This document shows, in pieces, positions 55,627 to 64,000 of a stretch of 64,000 bases of DNA. Below the pieces are notes generated by a model. The model saw nothing but the letters and a program-made list of their open reading frames with translations, had not been told where the DNA came from and ran no database searches. This stretch comes from Riptortus pedestris. Its lineage: Eukaryota; Arthropoda; Insecta; Hemiptera; Alydidae. The position numbers and the translations under genes were made by a program. The stretch lies in assembly GCA_019009955.1 (NCBI GenBank), contig CM032230.1, forward strand, positions 31,530,001-31,594,000, given 5' to 3'. Each line of letters starts with the position of its first letter. Position 1 is the stretch's first letter.

Positions 55627-58600
55627 ATTGTATAATGCCAGCATTTGATAAACCAAATTTTATTTATATTAGTTTTCATACTTACAAGTACAACGCTATT
55701 TAATAAATGACCATGAAATCGATCCCATATACATAGCTTCTCATCAGAGCCAAGAGATATTACATAGCTTGGAGAATATGTAAGGGCCTGTATTCGTCCA
55801 TCATGAGCACAAAGTGAGTATACACAAGCACCTGAAGCAATCATACACACATTCAGGATTACAAATGTTAATTTTAAATTTTTGGAGCATTAGTATTGCA
55901 AACTTTGGAGAATTATATTTATTCTCAATATAGTTATTATATGTTAGCGTAAGTTGGTCTTGCTTAACAAAGTTCACCATAACCTGGAAATGGGTGACTC
56001 AAATTGTACCACCCCTAATTACTTACTCAGCATCATGAGGCTACTTGAGTCCCAGCGAAAACCTCTAAAAATAACAAAAAAGAAACTAAAAGAAAAACGG
56101 TGTAGGTAACACCTAGGCTACACCGTGAGCCCCCTTATGCTATACCAGGTGTATCATTTTAAGGGGAGGTTGTAAAGTAGTAGACTCTGGTAATGGAGGC
56201 CATTTATATACTCAGAAGGAAGAGAAAGGCAAAAGTTGTTACATTTCAAAACATTGCTTTGAGCTACTATAAATTTTGGTAAACAAATATTAATCTATTA
56301 TTATTTGAAATAGTTCTTTTAAATTCAGTAAAAATATAGTTTTCATACACAAAAACTTTATTCGCATAAAGCATAATTAAGAAACATACGTTTGGGTCCC
56401 ATCCGTTGAAAATCTCATGTTCCTCTTTTAAAATACTTAAAGTATTTAATAGACATTTTAGAATTAGTGAACTTAGTGACAGCCTCAGACATATTGAGGA
56501 TTTTACAAAAATATACAATACTTATTAAATTGATTTGGGAAAACATCAAATTACACAGCCCACTTAGTGAATTATTAATAGGATGTTTTTTTGTATTTAT
56601 TGTTTATGTCATAGTTTTTCTAATTATTAAAATGTTCCCTTGGCCACTGACCCATCAATCTTCTGGGAGGGTTCTGAAAAATGTGTCTCAAGGATAGACA
56701 ATCAATTAAGTGATTTTGGTGAGCAGGGGGAAGCGAACAGAAATTCTGGTAAGCAGATTTGATAAGAGATTGAAGAAGATGGATGTGGAAGAATAAATTG
56801 GATACATAGAAAGATACGCTAGTCATTTTTGGATTGCTCATGTGAAACTTCCACAGCTGAAATCTGTAATGGTTGAAGTATGGTAATATAGATGAGTCAT
56901 TTGTATGAAATTTTTAAGTTTTCATCTCTACTAGGTGATACAGAAGTCTGTTTAGTTCCTCTCTTTTTGGTCAATTTGTGGTTTCCACTTCAAATATTTG
57001 TTTATAGTTGACTGTATAACTGTTGCATGCGTGATTCAATTTTTCAGCATTCACCCTAATTTTTCTATTTGGTTTAGTCAAGGTTCTGTATGGAAATGTG
57101 CTATAGAAAGGGTCATGATTTGAGATCAGAATTACCGTGAACATATGAATGGAAATGACGAGCCATCGAGGAAAATCAGGCGTATAAAACCAGATATAGG
57201 AGAGAACTAAGGTTTATACAAATACTTTAAAAAACTTTGTGTTGGCTTAGGGGGATGACATTACACATTATATTCCCTATTTCTTCCTTAGTGACATTTT
57301 TAAACAAGGTTTTAAATTTGGTACAAGATATTTGGTGACTATATAGCTTACTATCAAAATTGTATCACTATGATGCAGAGTTTAGTGAAGACTAAAATGA
57401 TAACACATAAATAATTCACTCAATATTTCAACAAAATGTATTGGACAACAATACATTTTCATGAGCAAAGAATTAAAATTATTTATTGTGTGTATTGAAA
57501 CTAATAATAATTGGGGTGGGGGAGAATACTTATTGATTGATAACCAAAACAAATTAATTACCTGTGAGAAGATCCCAAACACAAAGTCCTCCATCTTGTG
57601 ACCCAGAACCAGCAGTTAATGGATTTACTGAATCAATGAATAAAGCTGTGATAGGCCCATAATGTGCATGAAGAGTAAAAACTAAAAGTTCATCCATTAA
57701 ATTCAATACCTAAATTTGAGAATAAAATAATCAATTTGTGAATATAAAAAAGATGAGCAATGATGAAAAAAAAAAAAAAATTAAAACAAATGTATTGATT
57801 ATAAAATAAATTTGAAATTCTAAATTAGTAAAATAAGCATAAATAAATAAGTGTGCAGATTAAACACTAAGTTCAGGTTTGGCAAATCCCAAATCATTCA
57901 TGAATCGTAGTTTACAAATAGAAGCTAAGGCTTTGGCATCACGTATTCAAACCCCAATATTAAGTATAAAAATATTTGGCATGTATGCACATTGTTTCCA
58001 TTGCTCCAGGAGTTGAGAAAAAAAAAGTTTAATTTAAAAACTTTTTATTTGTTCTTGTTCTGTATCTATTGCTAGGTTATTAAAAAGCGCTCCTTTTGTT
58101 TTTTGAGAATAAGATATGACCCAAACTTATTACCTAATAAGACTGTACTAATTTCTTATTTAATTAATCAGATGAGTTAGATCAGAATATATTCAGAATT
58201 GTTACAATGGAGGTTTAAAAGATCATATATATATTTATTTATTAGGTTGTTGTTTTATTTGGTGGGTACCAAATTCAATATTTAAATGCTTTTTAATCCA
58301 ACATGATTAGATCTATAATATTTTTTGATCCGACTCATAAAACATTTTGAATTTCCAAATCTCCCCTCCCAGCCTCTAATCCTCCATTCTATTCCTGGTC
58401 AGATTTTAGCCATTAATGAATATGACCTTTAGCACAGAATGAAATGGTCAAATATAGAGTATGTCATGGGACAAATAATGTGAATGTGAAATCTTGATTA
58501 ATGTCATGACACCGCATATTTGCATGCATTTCACGTACTAGGGATCAGTTGAAAACAATATTTGGTATTTTAGCTTGGATAAGATGTTTCATGGTATATT

Positions 58601-59601
58601 AGGTTACTGGCAATGTACAATGATTAAAAGTGGAGGTTTACTGAAGGCAGAAAATTAAAAAAATGCTTATTATGTAATTATAATTACTACTATTATGTAT
58701 AGAGCATTTATAGAAAATTTAATTTCCACAAGATTGATAATAAGCAATTTTTCAATCCTACTCATAATAAGAGATATTTTGAATTTTTGATTTTCCTCCC
58801 CTCTAACCACTCTTCCAATTTCAGTTGTTAACGAACTTGGTTTTTAATTTTACCTGAAACTGTAAATATCTCGTTTGGTAACAATGGAATAAAAACTGTG
58901 ACACTTAGAGCAGCAACAGACAAATATAAATCATTTTTATTAGACCTTATTTTCATCATATAGGTGGAATCGATGGACATTGTAGACATTTTTTGCAAAT
59001 CGTGTCATGAGTACGACCTCAATAAATGATTTTCCTTAAGGAAAATCTGCTAATGTTTAGTATTCATTTATCCTCGTATTTGAAAATTCAAGTTCCACGC
59101 CTGCTTGTTTTATGACCCACTTATAAAATATCACTTTAATCCCCTACTGAAAAATGATTAAAAAGATAGCTGTGTCATTAAAAGGTACAAAAAAGAAGCA
59201 AATGACTAGCTTGAACAAAAATGTAAATAAATAAGAAGACATACTTTTAATGTGTGATCATGACCACCACAAACAATCCGTCCGGCTTCCACTTCAAGAA
59301 CTGTTATGGGCTGTTGGTGTACTCTTAAAATGGCACCGGGTGAAACCTTCAATAAAGGTGCTCCAAAGTCATCAACATTTCCTGCACTCATAGCTCGAGC
59401 ATGACCACCAACTATAAATTTGAAATGTAGTATTCAATTACAAATAAAAAATCAGTGAGGAAAGGATTTGAATAGTAAGTGATGGCTTATTACAACTTGA
59501 TCTTTAGTTTTATAAGAAACACTTATATATCAAGTTTGTTAACAATCAAACAAAAATAGTGAGTGCTAGACACACACACACACACACACATGCACATATA
59601 C

Positions 59602-59658
<57 letters not shown>

Positions 59659-61447
59659 TGTGACTGATGATTTAGATGTAGTCAATAACTCATCATCAGT
59701 GAGCAGCCACACATGATTGCTTAATTCATCATAATAAAAATCTGTTTTTGTAAGTAATAAAGTCCGTCACACAGGGGCTGCTTAAACTAAGCAGATTTCC
59801 CACGTGCTTGTATGATGCACGTGAACTCATCTCGTCACATATTCTCTATTTCTTTGAAAAAAAAGGATGAGTAGAAGGGGTGACAGTGGGGGGGGGGGAG
59901 TTCTTGAAGGCTGAAAACAAGAAAGTATGAATAACTCGCATAGAGCCTGAGTTATGAATAAATGCATAGAACAACAATATGTAGAGTTTGAATAGTCAAA
60001 ATAGCCAGTTTGATTCCATAACATTTTATGATCCGATTCATAATAACAGAGAAATTTTGAATTTTCATATTCCCCTCCCTATTTAAACTCCCTCTTTTCC
60101 CGGTCTGATTTCTGCCAATGACAAATATGATCTTTAGTGTTGAATATAAGGGATAAATATTGATTATGGTACAGATCAAATGTACATTTTTGAGATAAGA
60201 ACGTAAAAACTTGATGATGTCAATGCACAACAAATTTTCATGCATCTCGCATAATATAGAATAATAGTTATTTATTATACAAGTGACGAAAGTAGATCCT
60301 TTTACAACTTGAGTGAAACGTTTACCCACACGAGCGAAGCGAGTGTGGTAATTTCACGAGAGTTGTAAATTCTACTTTCGTCACGAGTGTAATATTAAAT
60401 TTTTTCTGTAATCGTGTAATACATGATCAGATCTAACCAGAATATGAACAAAATTAGGATGTTGTGAAGATTATGGTATGTGTGTTGGTAGGTTATAAGC
60501 ATGGTTGTGAAAGGTTATAAGCATAGTTATAAAACAACTAGTGATGATTGTGAAGTAGTGCAGTTATAAACAAGGAAGGTAATTATTATTATATTTAAAT
60601 TTTAAAATATATTGATTATTTACACCAATAATTCATTCACATTTCAATTTATTTAGTTAAAATAAATTCTTACAATGTTAAGAAACATTTAAAAGCATTT
60701 AATTTCCAACTTCAAATTATTTTTTAATTTATACTTATTACTAATTAAGAAGGCAATTCACTTTCTTCACTTGTGAAGAAAGTGATTACTTTCTTCACTC
60801 TATTGCAAAATGTTTCACTTTCTTCCCTCATTTCAGTTTAGTAATGTTACCATTATTCAATGATTACAGAAAAAATGTTTTATGTCATAACTACTTATTG
60901 TTATTAGAGTATGAGTAAGAGTAGGGGTTTACTGAAGGCTGATCATTAAAATTCCATCAATAGTTACTCAATATATTTAGTATCATTTGAAACTAAATTT
61001 AAATAATCATAAAATGGTTAAGAACCATAAAAAGGAAAGAAAAAGTATATTAAAAATACTAACACCTTCTATAAGGAGTCTGTCCAAATCTGTTCCCCCA
61101 CTGTAATTTTAATATTTCTAGAGAACCACTCAACCTCGCCAAGATGACACGTCCACTGGTAACTTTGATGCAGGTAATTCCAATCCCACTACAGTCATCA
61201 TAGTTAGCCTGTAGAGACAAAGTATAAATTTATTTATTTATTTTTTTTATTGTCCATTTTATGCAAGTGCAATCAAGAGGTTACAAATCTTTATGGCCGA
61301 GAGATTTTATTTAGCGAGTCTGTAAGTAAATAAATTCTCTTTGCCTATATAGGAAATGTGGCCTATAATTGTTAGTGGTTTAAGGCCAACACCTTAAAAT
61401 ACACGATTAACCTGAGCTCCAATTCAATTTTATCTTCAGTTGTAATA

Positions 61448-61497
<50 letters not shown>

Positions 61498-62241
61498 TTA
61501 AATACACCAATGTGAATGAAATACACATATATTTATTTCTCGTACAGAAGTGTTTTCATACTCTACTATCTAGATTTTAGGAGAAGTTGCCTACACTAAA
61601 AAATTGTTTAAGTTTATAATAATAATAAACTTCAAATTATTAAATTATTTTACAAGGAGTTCTTTTCAGGCAGGCAAGCAAATCAAATTTTTTGAATTAA
61701 TGCTGACTTTATTCGACTATAGCAAATTGAGACAGGGTTTTTACTGGTTACAACACCATCCTACTAGCCATGGAGGGGACTATGAACATTAATTTAAATT
61801 TTAAAATTTTCATTTAATGCATATTATCATAAATACTTCAATCTAATCACAAAATGTTGATATTTAATTAATTAGTGCAAGTTATGAATTACAATAATAT
61901 ACTAACTTTATATTGTCCGGATGACGCTTCCCAAAACTCCACTCTTCCAGAGGAAGTACCAACTGCAATTATGTTTTCAGAATTGCTAACACACCATATT
62001 TGGGAACATTGACTGAACAGCCCTTCTTCGCTTTCATATTCATCCATACTGGCTTCACTTGGCTCAACCTATAATAGTAATAATAGGGTTAGGCTACTCC
62101 ATTACTTCCATACATTCTTAGAATTGTAAAGTTACCAGACAAAGCACTAGAAGAATTGAAAACTCATGATAAAAGAAATAATAATAGACAAAATGCACAA
62201 TTAATGATGATGCACATGAATTTAGGTGATTAATAAAAGAT

Positions 62242-62280
<39 letters not shown>

Positions 62281-64000
62281 CTAAGCTTGTAAGTGTAATC
62301 CCCAGGGTTCCAATGACTGTTCAGAAGATTGCAAGTTAATAAAATAAATCAGTTATTAGGATTAATATTATTTTGGATAAATACCATATTTACCCATAAT
62401 TTATGTACTTTTTAAAGAGTTCATAATGCTATAAAGCATGGTGCATAAATTACTTTGGGAGTTATAAATACTTTTCTTGTTACTACAGAGTTATGGTTTA
62501 TAACGTACTTCATGAAATAACCAAGAAGCAAAATGTTCTTGTATGTAAAGTTCTATTAAGTTTTACTTTAATTTACATGCATGTGTGTGTATATTTATAG
62601 GTATATATGAATATATCTAGTGTACACATTTATAAAGAAACAAATTTTCTTTGATTTATTCATCACAACCAGAATATATGAAGGCCTCAAACATTTGTCC
62701 TAGGATTCATTAAAAAAATGAGGAGCATTTATTATGTGAAAATTAAATGCAATATTAGAGATACATTTTAGTCATCTTAATATAGAAGTTTCAAATCAAG
62801 CTAATTTTCCTAAGTTATCAATTACAATGCTGTTCCTACGCATGTAACTAGGGTAAAGAGGTCTCATTAAGATTCAAAAACTAAGCCTTCTAAAAGAAAT
62901 TAATCTTCAAAAATGAATAAAAACAAATGATAAACCTGTCAGTTGTTATTCAATTTTGAGAACTCAAGCCTTTGTATTATGCCTGACATACTTGCAAACA
63001 ACAAAGCTAATAATGCTTAATTTTATTTCTACATGAGCAAATATAATTTTTCAAAATCCTATGCCCTGATTAATAAAAATGTTCACAGGCCAAATTTTCT
63101 GTAGTTTTTTTCCCTGAATGATTTTTTTTCTTTATACCTTTTCTTGTTTTTTATTTGTAAACAGTATGTCTGTAAAGAGCAGACAGCAAAGGTGATGGAG
63201 CCATTCCGGAGGCTGATGAACTGGGATCATAACAATTTGGTAAATATTTTTAGTTGCCCTGAGCACTTAGCTCAATTAAACATGCGCAGTTTCTTATTTC
63301 GGATATTTGTCATCTGCCAATAGAAAAATCCTTCGGAATAAGTTAATCACTTTTTTAAAAACTGTAGAATATTAACAGGTTTTTAAAATGAAGACCTGCC
63401 AAAGTCAGCTATACAGATTTGGTAGGAAGGCCCAGTGGTCAACAGACCCGGCCCTAAAAGGGCTGTAGACAAAGGATTTTCATTTTATGTTAAGAAAAAA
63501 ATAATAATAACTGATTTTCATTCAAAGCAAATATCAAACAACTACATCGTTTTTTTACTCAAAATTTACAATACTTTTTGTTGATTTGGAAATAGTTCTT
63601 TGAGATACATCTGTAATTATTTCTCTAGAGACTTCTTTAATTAAGTATGTATAATAAATATCCTTCAGTATACATTGTCTAATAGAAAAAATAGCTATGA
63701 GTCATTACTTTTTTGGCCCATTGTATAATGTCTTTCAAATATTTCAATTAATAGGAATCAAATTAAGACATTGTGCCCAGTATACACCTTTCCTTTGTAA
63801 ATCCTAAGGAATTAAAAAAAAAAAAAAAAATGAACAAAGTATACCAAAAAACAAGAGTGAATTTATGTGAAGAAACAAGAGGCTAGGTGCCATCAGAAGT
63901 ACAGAACTGTAAATTATAAATACCTCATTATACAGATGCTGCACAGCTGGGCCATAATCAAATCCAGAAGAAGAGCTCTGATTTCTTTCATCACTTTCTG
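55177..64000 (-). CDS. SCAP: SCAP (SREBP cleavage-activating protein), C-terminal WD-repeat part, 361 aa, partial
   Basis: Minus-strand exons: 63,924->64,000, 61,907-62,068, 61,064-61,208, 59,245-59,411, 57,562-57,709, 55,686-55,831, 55,436-55,498 and 55,177-55,356 (stop TAA at 55,177-55,179). All phases fit, giving 361 residues. SCAP escorts SREBP from ER to Golgi for proteolytic activation; its C-terminal WD repeats bind SREBP. Matches to the vertebrate protein include SSGRVEFWEASSGQ, SGRVILARLSGSLEILKL, VCGGHDHTLKVLNL, GSQDGGLCVWDLLTG, CVYSLCAHDG, DEKLCIWDRFHGHL, LLVTSQQ and the end RDKVD (vertebrate EKLD). The first exon encodes an acidic, Ser-rich linker. The eight transmembrane segments and sterol-sensing domain must lie to the right of the window. 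One donor is ambiguous (GTGT at 61,063); only the downstream GT keeps the frame. Introns hold a SINE, HINE-like copies, microsatellites and one copy of a long inverted repeat. Confidence 0.95.
55515..55626. repeat. (TATATG)/(TA)n/(CA)n microsatellite in a short SCAP intron
   Basis: Occupies about 110 of the 187 bases of the intron 55,499-55,685. In the transcript it is (GU)n near the donor followed by (UA)n. Confidence 0.95.
56097..56126. repeat. Small 9-bp stem-loop in a SCAP intron
   Basis: ACGGTGTAG (56,097-56,105) and CTACACCGT (56,118-56,126) are perfect reverse complements with a 12-nt loop. Function unknown; possibly a repeat end. Confidence 0.5.
58250..59053 (+). mobile_element. HINE/DINE-like elements in a SCAP intron
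   Basis: A first partial copy (58,250-58,480) carries ATTTTTTGATCCGACTCATAA. A second (58,540-59,053) carries AGTGGAGGTTTACTGAAGG, TTTCAATCCTACTCATAATA, GTTGTTAACGAACTTGG, a GCAACAGACAAATATAA block, GGAATCGATGGACATTG, GTCATGAGTACGACCTC and the 3' end TTCCTTAAGGAAAATCTGCTAA, read here in two parts around the palindrome. Antisense to SCAP. Confidence 0.75.
59568..59660. repeat. Palindromic (CA)n(TA)n(TG)n microsatellite
   Basis: A CA array, a TA core and a TG array follow one another, ending in GAGAGAGAG. The CA and TG arms are complementary, so the tract can fold on itself. In a SCAP intron about 160 bp from the exon at 59,245-59,411. Confidence 0.95.
59761..60262 (+). mobile_element. HINE/DINE-like element, 5' part, abutting the inverted-repeat element
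   Basis: Starts AGTCCGTCACACAGGGGCTG, CTAAGCAGATTTCCCACG, then GAACTCATCTCGTCAC, a G-run at 59,890-59,899, GGCTGAAAACAAGAAAG, TTATGATCCGATTCATAATA and GTCTGATTTCTGCC. It stops where copy 2 of the ~600-bp element begins, so the 3' half is missing or displaced. Confidence 0.75.
60263..60885 (+). repeat. Copy 2 of the ~600-bp element (inverted partner of 54,164-54,755)
   Basis: Nearly identical to the reverse complement of copy 1. It includes the foldback module (60,272-60,400), AATACATGATCAGATCTAACC, paired GGTTATAAGCAT strings and the CACTTTCTTCAC end, here with an extra ~30-bp segment near 60,770. It lies in the SCAP intron 59,412-61,063. Confidence 0.9.
61240..61420 (-). mobile_element. Degenerate tRNA-derived SINE in a SCAP intron
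   Basis: Shows the SINE order AAGAGGTTACAA, GGCCGAGAGATTTTATTTA, CTGTAAGTAAATAAATTC and, on the minus strand, AAGGTGTTGGCCTTAAACC. The B-box region is decayed. Same orientation as SCAP. Confidence 0.6.
61449..61492. repeat. (TA)n microsatellite
   Basis: About 20 TA units in a SCAP intron. Confidence 0.95.
62248..62279. repeat. (TA)n microsatellite
   Basis: About 15 TA units in a SCAP intron, with flanking AGATTATATATAAT and TATATAATCT forming a palindrome around it. Confidence 0.9.

Noticed and set aside
63170..63330. Possible gypsy-type polymerase fragment (reading EQTAKVMEPFRRLMN) in a SCAP intron
   Set aside because: A single short suggestive string with no second motif; similarity could be chance.

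Overview
The window is eukaryotic nuclear DNA, very probably from an insect with a large, AT-rich, transposon-filled genome. Coding sequence is split into short exons with GT-AG introns, and the intergenic DNA is packed with decayed non-LTR retrotransposons, a mariner relic, tRNA-derived SINEs and one very abundant non-autonomous element. The encoded proteins are metazoan. I cannot fix the order from sequence alone.

Layout. Bases 1 to about 39,000 hold no protein-coding gene I can support. This is repeat-rich DNA: LINE fragments near 2.0-2.7, 16.2-16.8 and 21.3-22.2 kb, SINE copies, many copies of the abundant element, microsatellites, and three GC-rich islands at about 3.4-3.7, 24.9-25.2 and 33.6-34.25 kb whose origin I could not identify. 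From 39.2 kb the window becomes genic. A five-exon minus-strand gene (39,180-41,667) encodes a 193-residue acidic, basic-patch/AT-hook-like nuclear protein. It is head-to-head, 578 bp apart, with a plus-strand locus that encodes POP7 (RNase P/MRP subunit p20, 148 residues) and then TMEM203 (137 residues). The POP7 stop and the TMEM203 start overlap by 16 nt in different frames inside one exon, so this looks like a dicistronic or overlapping gene pair. POP7 intron 2 is best explained as a GC-AG intron. From 55.2 kb to the right edge, eight minus-strand exons encode the C-terminal WD-repeat part of SCAP (361 residues to a natural stop). The SSD/transmembrane part lies beyond the window.

How they relate. 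POP7 (RNA processing) and TMEM203 (ER membrane) have no obvious functional link; what joins them is transcript architecture. SCAP acts in SREBP lipid regulation at the ER/Golgi. The divergent promoter between the acidic-protein gene and POP7 has a CCAAT box, an NRF1-like site and a perfect DRE-type octamer, typical of housekeeping genes.

The most notable structures are the POP7/TMEM203 overlap; a nearly identical ~600 bp inverted repeat at 54.16-54.76 and 60.26-60.89 kb bracketing the last SCAP exons; a 21-bp quasi-palindromic minisatellite at 53.66-54.01 kb; and a dispersed element with subterminal inverted repeats, a terminal palindrome and an internal TA microsatellite that resembles the Helentron-derived HINE/DINE class. 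Exon boundaries were read by hand from splice sites, phase and remembered family similarity; no alignment was run.
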